From Streptococcus mitis subsp. hohhotensis (GTDB lineage Bacteria; Bacillota; Bacilli; Lactobacillales; Streptococcaceae), in the NCBI RefSeq assembly GCF_020089495.2, contig NZ_JAIRCA020000007.1, forward strand, positions 37,202 to 101,201: DNA of 64,000 nt, read 5' to 3'. The notes under the pieces were generated by a model, which saw only the letters and a list, made by a program, of their open reading frames with translations, made no database searches and was not told the DNA's origin. Shown here piece by piece: positions 36,526 through 48,800 of this stretch (position 1 is the first letter of the stretch; every line of letters starts with the position of its first letter). The translations under genes were made by a program, and so were the position numbers.

Positions 36526-37704
36526 TCATATCAATAATCGTTCTAAAAATGGTTTGATGCAGTTGATAAGAATCCCTTCTATCCAGCTTTCTTGTGCTGA
36601 GGATAGATGTTCTATCTGAAGGCTTTCTTTTAAAAAGTCTCGGACTTGTTCTGGTGCGATTTCAAATTCAAAGGCTTTCATTTTATAGAAAAAGTCGATG
36701 AGATGATCTGACAGATATTCAGTTGAAAAGGGAACTTCTCCACTTTTTCGATATTCTAATAAGAGCCTAGAAAATCGGGCTTTTTCTTCTGGAAGCTCAC
36801 GAAAGTAGGAATTGAGGAGCCAGATCTGCTTCTGTTTTCTTTCAATTGGATCCTGACTGGCAATTCGTTGGTCTTTTTCCAGCTCTTTTTGGTATTGTTT
36901 GGCCTTGATAGCCCGTTCTGTTCGATTTTTACCAAAAAGAATTTTCTCCCACTTGCGTTCTTCTTGAGTCAGTGTCTCTGTAAATCCAAAGTAGTCTTGA
37001 TAAGCACGCTCTGCTGGTCCCATGGCTAGAACCAGATTGTCTGCATATTGCTTGGCGATTTTATCCCTCTTCTTGCGCTCTTTCTCTGCCTGGATACGGA
37101 GTTCTTGTTCGTAGTCAATTTTCTCCTTACCTAGCTTGACAAGGTAGAGTTGGTCATCCGATTTCCCAAGTAAAAAGGGTTTGATACACTTTTCAAGGAC
37201 TTCTTCCATCCGAGCTTTCTTCTTGGGTTCTGCCTTGGTCCAACTTCCTCCTTGAAAGACTTCTAGGAAGAGCTGGTAGTCTCTCTCAGGTGTAAATTGA
37301 TTGCCGCGATTAGGCTTGAAAACACCTTTTTCCCAGAGCCATTTTAGAAGTCGCTCGTCAAAGTCACTTTTGTTAACCTTGATTTTTTCCTTTTTCTGTG
37401 CTTTTCTGGTCAAATTTTCAACCTTTCTGAGCAGTTTTTCTTCCTCTTCCAATTGCTGGTCAAGGGTCAATCGATGAAAATGACGAACACAGTCGCTACC
37501 AATTGGAAAGAGGCGTTGGCCTGTGACACCGTTAAAGAGTTCGTAGGCGTACTTGATGGCATTCCCACAGACACAATTGCTACGGCCGATACCGTTAAAA
37601 ATCAAGGAAACTTCATTCCATTCCTTGGTAGCTTGTTCCCAAGTATCAGCTTTTGAAGCCTGTAAAACCGCATCATGTAGGGATTTTCTAACTGGAAGTG
37701 TCAT
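36526..37704 (-). CDS. Uncharacterised protein joined to rexAB, with a CxCG...C motif
   Basis: I do not recognise a named function. The 392-residue protein is soluble and very rich in charged residues. Residues 34-76 carry LIFNGIGRSNCVCGNAIKYA, then FPIGSDCVRHF: three cysteines at 44, 46 and 72, a pattern seen in small zinc-binding modules of the CxCG-I-x-GSxCxxxF kind found in phage and bacterial proteins. The middle (about 175-290) is strongly helical with Lys/Glu/Gln, probably coiled coil. The ATG at 37704 follows AAAGGAGACC. It starts 17 bases after the rexA stop, so it is the third gene of a rexB-rexA operon and may assist DNA repair, but this is only context. Confidence 0.8.
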   Translation of the reverse strand: MTLPVRKSLHDAVLQASKADTWEQATKEWNEVSLIFNGIGRSNCVCGNAIKYAYELFNGVTGQRLFPIGSDCVRHFHRLTLDQQLEEEEKLLRKVENLTRKAQKKEKIKVNKSDFDERLLKWLWEKGVFKPNRGNQFTPERDYQLFLEVFQGGSWTKAEPKKKARMEEVLEKCIKPFLLGKSDDQLYLVKLGKEKIDYEQELRIQAEKERKKRDKIAKQYADNLVLAMGPAERAYQDYFGFTETLTQEERKWEKILFGKNRTERAIKAKQYQKELEKDQRIASQDPIERKQKQIWLLNSYFRELPEEKARFSRLLLEYRKSGEVPFSTEYLSDHLIDFFYKMKAFEFEIAPEQVRDFLKESLQIEHLSSAQESWIEGILINCIKPFLERLLI

Positions 37705-37721
37705 GAGGTCTCCTTTCTAAA

Positions 37722-40700
37722 TTATACTTTTACAACTTGAACCTCGTCTTTACCTAGTAAAATCAAGTATTTCTCAATATTTTCAATCGAATAGGCTCGA
37801 GATAAAGCCTCTCCGTATAGGGCTAACTGACCACGATAGCGGTTTATGAGTTGACTTGGATCATCATAGCGGTCTGTCTTATAGTCGAACAGAATAATTC
37901 TGTCCTCATAAAGCAGATATCCATCAAGGATACCACGGACAACGAAGTCTTCCTGACTCTTTTGGTCTCGTTTGAGCATGGAGAAAGGTTGCTCACGATA
38001 GAGATGGTTGGTATTAGCGAGAATTTCCTGACCGAGTGCTGTGTCAAAGAATGTAAGAATTTTAGCAAGATTAATTTTTTCCCTGACAGCTTGGCTGGTT
38101 TGAACTTGTTTGAGAGTTTCTGTTAGGCTAGCAAGTGTTGGTTGCTGACTGAGGTCGATTCTCTGCATGAGTTCGTGGGTAGCACTACCAATCTCAGCTC
38201 CTGTTACCTTTCCTTTGGTTGAAAAATCTGGCAAATCAAAGTTGATTTTCTTGTCTACTGACTGGCCTTGACCTGCAATCTCGACACCTTCCATATCCAT
38301 AACTGGTTCGTAGAATTTCTTGATTTGACTTGGGGTTTGAACACTAGGAAGTTCAATAGCTGCGCGGTGAAGAGTATTATATACTTCTACTTCTTTCAGC
38401 ATTTCAAGGGCTTCTTTGATGGTTTCTGACTGACGATTGTCTGCTTGAGAGCTATCTTGGAGAGGGCTCTTGTTTTCCAACTCTCCGATAGCTTCTCTGG
38501 TCAACTGATCTTCTCCAACAAAACGATAGCTAAAGTTGAGATGATCCTTTGCAAACACTTTACTGATAGCCCAAATCCAATCTTGGAAATTCTTGGCTTG
38601 CAGTCTAGTATTGCTATTTAGTTTTCCATTTTTAGCTGCTGGGAATTCCTTGGATTCCAGCTTTTCACGCGAACCCTTGCCGACAAGATAGAGCTTTTTC
38701 TCAGCCCTCGTCATGGCAACATAAAGGAGACGCATCTGCTCTGAATAGCTAGCCAATTGTAGTTCTTCCTCATTCTGGATATAAGTGAGGCTAGGAATGG
38801 AGAGTTTGATGGTTTTAGGATAATGAGCTTCTACTGCTCCTGTCTCCATCTTGGCAATATACTTAAGTCCTAGACCGTTTTTACGGCTGAGAATGACTTC
38901 TGACATGCTGTCTTGTTTGTTGAAATCTTGATCCATATTGAGGATAAAGACGTAAGGAAACTCCAGCCCTTTACTCTTGTGGATGGTCATGAGCTCTACT
39001 GCATCTTTTGGCGGTGCGACAGCCACGCTTGCAAGATCGTGCTGGGCTTCCAAGACTTGGTTAATCATACCAATAAAACGCGACAAGCCTTTGAAATTGC
39101 TCTTTTCAAATTGATCAGCACGCAGTGCTAGGGCATAGAGATTAGCCTGTCTAGCAGGGCCATTTGGCAAAGCTCCAACATAGTCATAGTAAAAACGGTC
39201 GTTATAAATTTTCCAAATCAAGTCATAGAGGGAGTGGGTTTTGGCATACAGGCGCCAAGAAGCTAGGACATCCATGAATTGCTTTAGTTTCTCAGCTAGA
39301 GCTGTGTGAATCAATCCTTTTTGGCTGCTTACCTGTTTTTGAGCATTTACTAGTTTCTCATATAGATTTTCTTGGGCTTTATCCTCTGCTTTCTGAAGGG
39401 ACAAACGTGCTAACTCGTCTTCATCAAAGCCAAACATAGGAGACTTCATAAGGGCAACCAAGGCGTAGTCTTGCAGGGGATTGTGAATGACACGAAGGGT
39501 GTCTAGCATGACTTGTACTTCTAGGGATTGGAGATAATTGTTTTGCTCTCCATCGGTTTTGACAGGAATCCCGTACTCAGACAGGGCGAGAAGAATCTGG
39601 TCATTACGACTGCGACTGGAGGTCAGAAGGGCAATCTCCTTAAAGGCAACACCTTTTTCCTGATGAAGTTTAAGGATTTCCTTGATAACTAAGCGCATTT
39701 CGCCTGTTAGTTTCGTTTCTGCTTGCCCCTCTTCTTCCTCACCTGTATTATCCTTGTCGTAGAGGAGAAATTCTGCCTTGTTGTCTGGATTGGGAGTCAG
39801 TTTTGTATTGGCAAAAACAAGCTGGTGCATGTTATCATAGTTGATTTCGCCGACCTCTTGGTCCATGAGACGTTCAAAGACATCATTGGTTGCTGACAGC
39901 ACTTCTGAACTACTACGGAAATTTTCTTTGAGGAGAATGAGCTTGCCCTCTTTTGGATTTTGCGCATAGCGTTGGAATTTTTCATTGAAAATCTGGGGAT
40001 CTGCCTGACGGAAACGATAGATAGATTGCTTGATATCCCCCACCATAAAGCGATTGTGACCATTAGACAGCAATTCCAACATCCGTTCTTGAATGTGGTT
40101 GGTATCCTGATACTCGTCTACCATGACTTCATGGAAGCGCTCCTGATAAGCCTCACGAACTTGCGGGAAATTCTCTAAAATCTCAATGGTGTAATGGCTG
40201 ATATCAGCGAATTCAAAGGCGTTTTCCTGACGCTTACGTTCACGATAAGCTTCCACAAAATCACTCATGAAGGTTTGGAAAGTCTTAGCTAGTTCCCAGG
40301 TATCTCCATGATAACGTTCTTGATAGTCGAGAATGGTTATCTGGTCTGACAGTTGTCCTAGTTTAGCAAACTGGGTCTTTCTATCTTCGTTATAGGCATC
40401 AGCCAGTGGCTTCAAATCAGCCTTACGACTGGCATTAGTCAGGGACCGACCATTTTTCTCTTTTGAAATGGCGACAACACGCGCAAGCGCCGTTTGATAA
40501 GCCTGACTATCGGACTCTTGATTTAAGGAGCCAATTTCATCTAAAATCAACTGAACATTTTCTAAATAGGCTGCCTTTGGAAACTCCTTGGCATCATTAT
40601 CCAGATGATAACGGAAGAAACTTTCCAAGTCCCAAAGGGCTTGCTGGATTTGCTCGGTTAGTTTTTCTTTTTCACTGGTAAAATCAGCTTTCCCAAAGCC

Positions 40701-41372
40701 TTTGAGGAAAGATTCACTCAGCCACTTTTGAGGATTACTAGTGGATTGGAGGAAGTCATAAATTTTATAGACTTGCTGACGCAGCCCCCGTTCATCTTTT
40801 CCACGTCCAGCAAAGTTTTTCAGCAGATGACTAAAGTTCTCTTTCTGTTTACCTTGGTAATGGGCTTCAAAAACCTCGTGGAAGACTTCGTTTTTTAGAA
40901 GAAGTTGCTCACTCTGGTTTTGTAAAATTCGGAAATTAGGCGCAATATCAATCAGATAGCCATGTTTGCCAAGAAATTTTTGTGTAAAAGAGTCCATGGT
41001 TCCGATGGCAGCGTTGGGAAGGTCTGCCAACTGACGTCCCAAGTGTTGTTTGAGGTCAACATCATCGCTTTCTTGGATTTGTTGGCTGATTTTTTTCTCC
41101 AAACGTTCTTTGAGTTCGGTCGCTGCCTTAACCGTAAAGGTTGATATAAAGAGTTGAGAAATTTCGACACCACGCGCCAATTGATCCAGAATACGCTCTG
41201 CCATAACAAAGGTCTTCCCAGAACCAGCCGATGCTGAGACTAGGATATTTTGGCCAGAAGTGTAGATGGCTTCAATTTGCTCGGCAGTTTTCTTCTGTTC
41301 CTTGCTCGAATTTGCTTCTGCTTCTTGCAATTTTTGAATTTCTTCCTCAGTTAAAAAGGGAATGGACTTCAT
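37722..41372 (-). CDS. rexA: ATP-dependent helicase/nuclease subunit A (RexA/AddA)
   Basis: RexA with RexB forms the Gram-positive counterpart of RecBCD, processing double-strand breaks until a Chi site. The 1216-residue protein has a UvrD-type superfamily 1 helicase: Walker A ASAGSGKT at 47-54, motif [10 protein letters not shown] (near residue 410), motif [14 protein letters not shown], motif [12 protein letters not shown] and motif [13 protein letters not shown] RecB-type nuclease domain ends the protein, with [10 protein letters not shown] and GILDGYL...FDYKTDR (about residues 1040-1165). The ATG at 41372 overlaps the rexB stop by four bases (ATGA), so the subunits are translationally coupled. 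Confidence 0.97.
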   Translation of the reverse strand: MKSIPFLTEEEIQKLQEAEANSSKEQKKTAEQIEAIYTSGQNILVSASAGSGKTFVMAERILDQLARGVEISQLFISTFTVKAATELKERLEKKISQQIQESDDVDLKQHLGRQLADLPNAAIGTMDSFTQKFLGKHGYLIDIAPNFRILQNQSEQLLLKNEVFHEVFEAHYQGKQKENFSHLLKNFAGRGKDERGLRQQVYKIYDFLQSTSNPQKWLSESFLKGFGKADFTSEKEKLTEQIQQALWDLESFFRYHLDNDAKEFPKAAYLENVQLILDEIGSLNQESDSQAYQTALARVVAISKEKNGRSLTNASRKADLKPLADAYNEDRKTQFAKLGQLSDQITILDYQERYHGDTWELAKTFQTFMSDFVEAYRERKRQENAFEFADISHYTIEILENFPQVREAYQERFHEVMVDEYQDTNHIQERMLELLSNGHNRFMVGDIKQSIYRFRQADPQIFNEKFQRYAQNPKEGKLILLKENFRSSSEVLSATNDVFERLMDQEVGEINYDNMHQLVFANTKLTPNPDNKAEFLLYDKDNTGEEEEGQAETKLTGEMRLVIKEILKLHQEKGVAFKEIALLTSSRSRNDQILLALSEYGIPVKTDGEQNNYLQSLEVQVMLDTLRVIHNPLQDYALVALMKSPMFGFDEDELARLSLQKAEDKAQENLYEKLVNAQKQVSSQKGLIHTALAEKLKQFMDVLASWRLYAKTHSLYDLIWKIYNDRFYYDYVGALPNGPARQANLYALALRADQFEKSNFKGLSRFIGMINQVLEAQHDLASVAVAPPKDAVELMTIHKSKGLEFPYVFILNMDQDFNKQDSMSEVILSRKNGLGLKYIAKMETGAVEAHYPKTIKLSIPSLTYIQNEEELQLASYSEQMRLLYVAMTRAEKKLYLVGKGSREKLESKEFPAAKNGKLNSNTRLQAKNFQDWIWAISKVFAKDHLNFSYRFVGEDQLTREAIGELENKSPLQDSSQADNRQSETIKEALEMLKEVEVYNTLHRAAIELPSVQTPSQIKKFYEPVMDMEGVEIAGQGQSVDKKINFDLPDFSTKGKVTGAEIGSATHELMQRIDLSQQPTLASLTETLKQVQTSQAVREKINLAKILTFFDTALGQEILANTNHLYREQPFSMLKRDQKSQEDFVVRGILDGYLLYEDRIILFDYKTDRYDDPSQLINRYRGQLALYGEALSRAYSIENIEKYLILLGKDEVQVVKV

Positions 41373-44300
41373 CGATTCAACTCCTCTCTTATTTTTTCAA
41401 ACCAATCTTGCTTGAGCTTTTCTCCGACCAGACGCTTACCGTCAGCCAAGTCCAACTTCTCTAGGAAACGGGCTTGACCCAAGTGGTAATTGGCTTCAAA
41501 TCCTGTGATGGCTTGATGTTGCTGAACGTATGGAGCAATGCTTCTGCCATTTTCAGTATAGGGATTGATAGCGAACTGGCCTGCTAAAATCTTCTCAGCT
41601 GCTTTCTTGTAAAGATGGGCATTGTAGTCCAGTAGGAGCTGGAATTCCTCATCTGTCAGCTGATTAGCCTTGTTTTTATTGTAAAATTCACCCAAATGAC
41701 TGCTTTCTTTTTCTAAAAAGAGGCCTTGGTATTTCATAGACTTGCTGGCTTCTACTACTGCACCTGCTAGACTTTTAACGGCCATCAGAGATTGGACAGG
41801 CTCAGCCATTTCCAAGTACATGGCACCGAAAAAGTTCTGCTCCCCTTCTCTTTTTAGGGCAGCTAGATAGGTTGGTAGTTGGGAATTAAGTCCATTAAAG
41901 AAATGAGGAAACTGGAACTGAGTTAGACTCGACTTGTAGTCTACTACTCCTATCGCTCCATCAGCTTTTAAACGGTCAATGCGGTCAACCTTACCTCGTA
42001 CAAAGACACTGCGACCATTATCCAATTGAATAAAGGCCTGCTCTTTTCCACCGAAATTCGCCTCTTCTTTGATGGTTTCAATAGCTGGATTGTGGCGGAG
42101 AATATGGCCAGTCGTCCGTGCCACATCAAGCAGAATTTCCTTGGTGAACTGGGCTTCCAAACTTTCTTGATAAATAGCTTCAAATTCCCGTTCCTGACTG
42201 GTTTCTTGGATCGCTTGTTCTAGACGTTGGTCAAAGGAATCTTCGTTAGGTAATTGCAAGGTCCGTTCAAAAATGCGGTGCAAGAAATTCCCATGACTAC
42301 GAGCATCAGGACGAAGGCGCAATTCTTCCTGCAAGCCTAAAACATAACGGAGGAAATAACTGTATTCATTGCGGTAAAACTCCGTCAAACCGGAGGTAGA
42401 CAGGTAAAACTCCTGATCAGTTGGATAGAGAGCTTGCAAGGTGTCCTTTGCTAAGGGTTTACTGCTTGGACTGGTTGGGAGGGCTGGATTTTCCAAACCT
42501 TGCTGGTCTAGTTTTTTACCCATCACACGCGCCAGAACCTTAATAAATGTCAAATCTTGTTCAGTCTCACTCATCTCGCCCTGCTGGTGATAGGCGACTA
42601 GACTGGACAAAAGACTGTGATAGGACCCCATATCCTCCTTAGACAGCCCTTTGTGATTCATCCTCTTCTCTCTCCGACTAAATCCAAAATGGACCAGCTC
42701 TTGAAGATAAGCTGACTCCTTACTTTCACTTTCATTAAAAAGGCTTGGAGCCGACAAAACCAACTGCTTACGAGCAGAATTAACCAAGGAAAGCATAGTA
42801 TAGTGATTTTTCTTGAGATTTTCACTGCTGGCAATCAGTAATTGAACACCTTCTTCTGTCGCTTGGTTTAGGTTTTGCCTTTCTTCATCTGTCAAAAGAC
42901 TGGTGTTTTGCGCAATTTTTGGTAAATTGTCCTGAGTCAGCCCAATGGCATAGACAAAGTCAGCCGTTAAGGGCGCAATCAAATCGTAACTCTGCACCAG
43001 AACGGTGTCCACTGTTGCTGGAATAGTGCGATACTGAGATAGACTCATCCCAGAATGAAGCAAGGCTAGAAAGTCTTCTAGATTAACTTGCGAACCAGCA
43101 AAAACGGTCGCAAATTGTTCTAAAACATGACAGAAAGCCTTCCAAACTTCGGACTGTCTTTCCTGTTCAAGAACTTCCATAGTGGCTGTCAAATCTTGTA
43201 ACTGCTTGGTCACAGCTCCTTCTTTTAGAAAGACATTCCACTTTTGCAAGAGATTTTCAGCCTTCTGCTTTCGGCTAGCAAAGAGGGTTTCAAGAGGTGT
43301 TAAAACACGCAGACGAAGAGCATTTAAACGTTCCAGATTAAATTTTCCATGGTGGGATTTGGTAAAGGTTTGCTGAAAGGCTGGCAAGCCATTGATACCA
43401 AGATAACGGATATATTGCTCAAAAGCATCAATATCAGCCTGACTAAGGTCGGTATACAAACCTGTTCTGAGGAGATTAATCAAATCTTCCTGACGGAAAC
43501 GATAGCGTTTCAAAGCCAAAATAGACTCAACAAACTGTGTCAAAGGGTGGTGGGCCATGGATTCGCTTTTGCCTAGATAGAAAGGAATCTGATACTGGTC
43601 AAAAATGGTTTTCAGCGATAACTGGTAAGAAGCTACATCCCCCAAGAGAATACGAAAATGTTTGTAGCTCAGGTCTGAGTTCTCATGTAATTTCCGACGA
43701 ATGCTGCGGGCTACGAACTCCAACTCCTCCTTTTGTGTCAAGGAAGACCAGATTTGTAAGTTTTCACGGTCCTTCTCATCGACATCCAATGTTAATTCTG
43801 AAAAGTCATAAGAAGACTCCAGCAAACGAGAGGCCTTGTCAAAACTATCCATCTTCTCATGAGTTTGAGAACAGTCCTGAGCAGACGTTTGGTATTTAGA
43901 GGCTAGATGATGGAGAAACTCCACACTGGCTTGGTAGAGATTGCCTTCAGCGAATGTGCTGGTATAGGCTTTCTTACTAGCATAGGCTCCAATGACAATC
44001 TCAACACCCTTGCCGTGCAGTAGATCCACAATCCGCTCTTCCTCAGCAGAAAAACGAGTAAATCCATCAATAACCAAGGCGATTTGAGTAAAATCACTAC
44101 TTACCTTGTCATTCTCAATAGCCTCAATCAAATGGGATAACTGACTTCCCTGAGCTAACTGTCCTTGATTGAGGTAGGACGTTACTTTCTCAAAAACCAA
44201 GAGTAAATCGGCCCTCTTGTCCTCATCCGTCAAACTCTCCAAGTCCAAAAAACTCATCTGAGCTTTGGTCATCTCGTGGTAAAGCTCTATCAACTGCTGG

Positions 44301-44644
44301 ATAAATTGAGGATCCTGCTTGATAGCACCATAAACACGGAAGTCCTTGGGGTCAAGTTCTGCAAGGCACTTATAAAAGGCCATCCCAAGACCAATATCAT
44401 CAATACTGGTCTTAGCTGGCAAATCAGTCAAAATCAGGTATCGAGCCATCTGCGCAAAGCGCGTGACGGTAATCGCAAAAGAAGCCTGCTGGGACAAGCA
44501 TTCCAGCACGGCGCGTTCCTTTTCAAAAGAAAGAGAGTTGGGAGCGATGTAGAAGACCCGCTTGCCAGCAGCAACTAGCTCCTCCGCCTCTCTGGTTAGA
44601 ATTTCAGTCAAAGAAGTCCGAATATCAGTATAAAGTAATTTCAT
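41369..44644 (-). CDS. rexB: ATP-dependent helicase/nuclease subunit B (RexB/AddB)
   Basis: RexB is the second subunit, with an inactivated helicase-like part and an active nuclease. It lacks a Walker A motif, as usual for this lineage. The nuclease has [12 protein letters not shown] (near residue 760), GKVDRIDRL and VVDYKSS (near 900-915). No four-cysteine iron-sulfur set is seen, as expected in streptococcal RexB. I chose the ATG at 44644 ([11 protein letters not shown]), giving 1091 residues as in pneumococcus and preceded by GAGG; an ATG eight codons earlier lies only two bases after the predicted transcription start (TATAAT at 44682-44677) and is less likely. Confidence 0.95.
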   Translation of the reverse strand: MKLLYTDIRTSLTEILTREAEELVAAGKRVFYIAPNSLSFEKERAVLECLSQQASFAITVTRFAQMARYLILTDLPAKTSIDDIGLGMAFYKCLAELDPKDFRVYGAIKQDPQFIQQLIELYHEMTKAQMSFLDLESLTDEDKRADLLLVFEKVTSYLNQGQLAQGSQLSHLIEAIENDKVSSDFTQIALVIDGFTRFSAEEERIVDLLHGKGVEIVIGAYASKKAYTSTFAEGNLYQASVEFLHHLASKYQTSAQDCSQTHEKMDSFDKASRLLESSYDFSELTLDVDEKDRENLQIWSSLTQKEELEFVARSIRRKLHENSDLSYKHFRILLGDVASYQLSLKTIFDQYQIPFYLGKSESMAHHPLTQFVESILALKRYRFRQEDLINLLRTGLYTDLSQADIDAFEQYIRYLGINGLPAFQQTFTKSHHGKFNLERLNALRLRVLTPLETLFASRKQKAENLLQKWNVFLKEGAVTKQLQDLTATMEVLEQERQSEVWKAFCHVLEQFATVFAGSQVNLEDFLALLHSGMSLSQYRTIPATVDTVLVQSYDLIAPLTADFVYAIGLTQDNLPKIAQNTSLLTDEERQNLNQATEEGVQLLIASSENLKKNHYTMLSLVNSARKQLVLSAPSLFNESESKESAYLQELVHFGFSRREKRMNHKGLSKEDMGSYHSLLSSLVAYHQQGEMSETEQDLTFIKVLARVMGKKLDQQGLENPALPTSPSSKPLAKDTLQALYPTDQEFYLSTSGLTEFYRNEYSYFLRYVLGLQEELRLRPDARSHGNFLHRIFERTLQLPNEDSFDQRLEQAIQETSQEREFEAIYQESLEAQFTKEILLDVARTTGHILRHNPAIETIKEEANFGGKEQAFIQLDNGRSVFVRGKVDRIDRLKADGAIGVVDYKSSLTQFQFPHFFNGLNSQLPTYLAALKREGEQNFFGAMYLEMAEPVQSLMAVKSLAGAVVEASKSMKYQGLFLEKESSHLGEFYNKNKANQLTDEEFQLLLDYNAHLYKKAAEKILAGQFAINPYTENGRSIAPYVQQHQAITGFEANYHLGQARFLEKLDLADGKRLVGEKLKQDWFEKIREELNR

Positions 44645-44676
44645 CTCTGCCTCGTTGGAATTTTTCATTACCTTTT

Positions 44677-44682
44677 ATTATA
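44677..44682 (-). promoter_or_regulatory. -10 box of the rexBA operon
   Basis: TATAAT on the minus strand, with TGG just before it. The predicted start near 44670 yields a leader of about 25 bases to the chosen rexB start and supports the shorter RexB. Confidence 0.6.
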
Positions 44683-44773
44683 CCATGATTAGCCACCCAA
44701 GTCTGAAAATAATCAGTTCTTATCCATCTGTTGAAAAGAAAATGCTGGAAAGTTCCGACATTGTTTTAGTAAG

Positions 44774-45445
44774 CTAACTTCCTGAAAATAGGAGTAACCA
44801 CACATTCCAGAAAGCAGTGATATTGATGAAAATATGAACTAGTATTGGATAATAGAGATTTTTAGTCATACGATACAATAGAGCCAAAATAAGACCTCCA
44901 CTAGCATAAATGAAAAAAGCAAGAGGAGTTAAAGTAAAATTGATATGAATATAACCGAAAATAATAGCAGAAAGCAAGACATCTCCGTACCAAGGTGAGT
45001 TTTTGAAAAAGGTTGTCATAAGCACACCGCGATAAATCAACTCCTCAGCAATAGGAGCGATGAAGCAAACGATGAGCAAGAAATAGGGTAATTCCTGTCT
45101 CCTTATCATTTCTATCGTTTCATTCAAAGAAATTTGATTTGAAGACGAGGGTATGAAATAAGACAAGAAGAAGTCCGACATATACGAAATGATGTAGCCC
45201 AGTAAAAGGTAGATAAAGTACCTCAACTGCCATTTGAAATGAAAAGTCTTCTTTCCTGCAAAAACTAGTAGATAGATGACCGCTAATAAAAGACCTCCAC
45301 TCTCCATCCAAAGTAGAATCTGAAAAAATTCACGACTTGCTGGTAGATAAGGCTTTGCGAGGTGATTGAAAATTCCCCAAAACCAAGTTGATTTGTAAAA
45401 AATTAAGGACAATGCTAGTAAAATCTGAATAATCCGTTTTTCCAT
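44774..45445 (-). CDS. CPBP-family intramembrane metalloprotease (CAAX-protease-like)
   Basis: The 223-residue protein has about six to seven hydrophobic helices. The CPBP (Abi) signature is visible: the paired glutamates and arginine EELIYRGVL near 133-141, a second motif with HINFTLTPLAFF near 170, and a final conserved His in VHIFINI near 205. Members include immunity proteins for bacteriocins and prenyl-protein proteases; no bacteriocin gene is next to this one, so its role is unknown. The ATG at 45445 follows CAGAGGATTTAAG. It lies 90-odd bases upstream of rexB on the same strand but probably has its own promoter. Confidence 0.88.
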   Translation of the reverse strand: MEKRIIQILLALSLIFYKSTWFWGIFNHLAKPYLPASREFFQILLWMESGGLLLAVIYLLVFAGKKTFHFKWQLRYFIYLLLGYIISYMSDFFLSYFIPSSSNQISLNETIEMIRRQELPYFLLIVCFIAPIAEELIYRGVLMTTFFKNSPWYGDVLLSAIIFGYIHINFTLTPLAFFIYASGGLILALLYRMTKNLYYPILVHIFINITAFWNVWLLLFSGS

Positions 45446-45739
45446 CTTAAATCCTCTGTTTTCCTTGGCTAGATTATTGAATAGAATGGTTTACTTAACT
45501 GTATAACAAGTTTAGTATAGAATATCTTTTCAAAATATCTTCTTCAAATCGTGAATTGTTATCAAAACATCCTAGACTGTAAAATCAATTACCCCCTCCC
45601 CTTTTACCATCATCTTCTCTAACAAAGGAAGACCTATGATTAAGTTACTAACCTTGGATGTAGATTGATTTCTCCTAAATGAAGCCAGAGCCCCAAAAAA
45701 TCAGGTGGTTTATTTAGCCTGAACCTTACGGAGCAAGAT
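45446..45739. other. Intergenic stretch with no recognisable gene
   Basis: This AT-rich region separates the CPBP gene from the Pht gene. The upper part (45446-45560) should hold the CPBP promoter. I see a C-rich run (CCCCCTCCCC near 45591-45600) and a weak hairpin around AATCAGG/CCTGA (45700-45724), but no coding frame of credible length or composition and no known RNA. Confidence 0.5.
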
Positions 45740-45766
45740 AAATAAAAGCCAGTATTGCTACTGACT
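45740..45766 (-). terminator. Terminator of the adcAII-pht operon
   Basis: A perfect eight-pair stem (AGTCAGTA/TACTGGCT, one G-T) with GCAA loop followed by TTTATTT on the minus strand, about 60 bases after the pht stop. Confidence 0.7.
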
Positions 45767-45827
45767 CTTACATCATTTTAATTTAACAGGATAAATTTAT
45801 GCTTCTGATTTCGTCATAACTGACTCA

Positions 45828-48800
45828 CTACCTTTTTAACAAAGCAAGTAATTTTTCTGCTTCTGCCATGATACCATTATTATCCATGGTTTGGAGACTC
45901 AGATTATTTCGTAAACCAGCTAGGCTCTCTGTCACATTGTTTTTCAAGCTAGCATCCGTTACTTTATCAAGTAAAGCTTCTACTTCTTTGAGTTTGGCTT
46001 CTACTTTTTCAGTCTCTACTTGAGGGACTTCAGCTTCGTCTGTTGTATCGTTAGCAACTCCCTCTGTCTCGTCTTCATCAGTGCTCGGTTTATAAAGATT
46101 ATCTACTGAAGGGTTTAAACCTGCGTGATTCTCTTTTTCATCAGATTCAGGGCGAGTTGGCTCACTTACTTCATCATGTTCCTTATCTTCATCAGGTTTA
46201 CTGTCTTGGTCTGCCTTATTTTTACGAACATGGTCGCTGGCATTTCCCCAACCATTATCTGAGTGAGGGCGTTCATTTGGATGTTCTACATAGTATTTTA
46301 CAGTCGCAAAAAGATCCTCAAGGCTATAACCTTTAGGTGCCTCATATAGTCCTTCGTCAAACCAAGAAAATTTAATGTTATGGTAATGGTCGTAATGAGG
46401 TATAATTAGGCTACCATTTTTAACTTCAACAGTATGTTGTAGATTGTAAGGAATATGATCAAGTGGAACCTTTTTAGCTGCTTTCACTTTATTATAGATT
46501 GCTTCTACTCCTTTAACCTCAGTATTTCCTGAACCCTGATTATCTGTTGAAGGAGGCATCAAACCTTTCTCTTTAGCATAAGTCTGAGCTGCTGCTCTTT
46601 CAGCTTCAGACAAACTTTCTTTCTTGATCCAATGACTATGAGTCATATGTGGAGTTACATAGGCATCGCCTTCATCGCTAGTTATGTCACGAGGATCAAA
46701 GATATAGCCATCTTCTGTTGTATACTTACCTGCTAATTTCGCTAATTTAATTTCATCGTCCGTATAAGCAATTTGAGCATTTGGTTTGCCAAGTCGCTCT
46801 GGATGGGTAATTGGTGCTAGGAAGGTAAGAATATCATCAACTAACTTGACTTTATCACTTGAAACATCATTAAAACGTTCCAATAGTTTATCCAAAGCGT
46901 CAAAATCAGCTTGGCGCCCTTTATTAGAAATCAAATTTTGATGAACTTTTGCTAGTAAATCATAAACCTTGTTGTAAAATTCTTGATCACTAGAAGGGAT
47001 GGTACTTTTCTTAGCTCCTAACACATGAGACAAACTTTCTTGTTTGGAAAGTTTATTATCAATGGCTGCAACAGTTTCTGCTGAAAGTTCCTTAGCAGAA
47101 ATATAACGAGAAATTCCATTCTCTTCGAAGACATAACCATCAGCTACTTTTCGAACCGCCTGTTTCACCAATTTTCCATCAATTGGATTGCTTGGAGATG
47201 ATTGAGGATTTGGTATAGGTTGTGGACTTGGTACTGGGGTAGGATCTGGAGCAGGGATTAGATTTGGTCTTGATGGTAACCAATGACTTGAACTATAATG
47301 AAGTGGAATCATTCTTGCAATCTTCTGCTCTAAATCAGACATTTGTGAATAAGGAATAAAGTGATAATGGTCTCCGTGAGGCACTGCTACACCGTTAGCT
47401 GTACGTTTGATAATTTGTGCCGGATCAAAGACTAGACCATCCGATTCCACATGGCGTTCTGATAAAGGTTTGGCATACAATTCACTTAGAAGTGTTGGGA
47501 TATCTTCCCCTTGATTTTGATGATATGTTGGGGTGACAGTCATGTTTGGAGTCTCTGTCAAACTTGGTTGGGCTGGTCTAGCATTATCACTACTTGGTTT
47601 ACTTGAGCTTGTAGCAGAATGAGAACCCTGTTTACCATTCCAATAAGCTTGAGCAGCGGCCAATTCTCCTGCTGACAAATCACTCTTAGGAATATAGTGG
47701 AAATGATTGCCATGTGGTACAACAAAAGCGTCACCTGTATCTTCAATCACATCTGTCGGACTAAATACATACCCATCATCCGTTGTATAAGCGCCTCCAG
47801 TTCCTCGATTCGGTGCTGGCGTATTGAGATTAAAGTTTGGTTTAATCGGTGAACTTGGTTTCTCAGGACTGCTTGGTTTCGTATTGTCATCATGACTTTG
47901 AACTGGCTGACCTCCAATTGGTAGATTTCGAGCCAATTTTTCTTCCAAAGCAGACATTTGCGAATAAGGAATGAAATGGAAATGATCTCCGTGAGGAACT
48001 GCCACACCATTTGCTGTACGTTTTGTAATCTGTGCTGGATCAAACACCAAGCCATCAGACTCCACATGACGTTGGCTAAGTGGCAAAGCATACAATTCTT
48101 GAAGGAGACTAGCTAAATCCTCATTTTGACTTTCAGGAGCTTTGGCAGAATCTTGAGGAGCCTCAGATTGACTCCTTCTCACACTAGATCTTGTTTCAGC
48201 TCTGCTTGAACGATATGCAACCGTACTTAATTGGCCACCTTTTCCAGATAGGAAGGCTTGGGCAGCAGCTAATTCACTGGCAGACAAATCACTCTTCGGA
48301 ATATAGTGGAAGTGATTGCCATGAGGAACGATATAGGCATCACCCGTATCTTCGATGATATCAGATGCGTTGAAGATATAACCGTCATCCGTTGTATAAC
48401 GTCCTTGGGCTCTGGCAGCGACTACCGCCTGATCGTTAGAACCGCCTCCATGATTATGACTGTGTTCCTGCTTCTGACGTTTAATCTCTTCTTTTGTCCG
48501 AATATTATCCGCGTGGGTAGCATCCTTGAGGTAAACATAGTATTTCCCGTCTACCTTAATGACATAGCCACCCTTGATTTCATTGACAATGTCTGAATCC
48601 TTCAACTGATAATTCGGATCTTTCATGAGGAGTTCTTCACTGATGATAGCGTCATAAGGAACCTTACCATTATAGTAATGATAATGGTCTCCATGAGAGG
48701 TCACATAACCTTGATTCGTAATCTTAATAACGATTTGTTCTGCGTTGATGCCCTCTCTCTTACTGACTTCATCAGGTGTCAAGTTCTCTGCCTTTTGACC

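Noticed and set aside
48426..48480. His-rich segment HSHNHGG counted as another histidine triad
   Set aside because: It does not fit HxxHxH with the flanking family sequence, so it was not counted among the seven.
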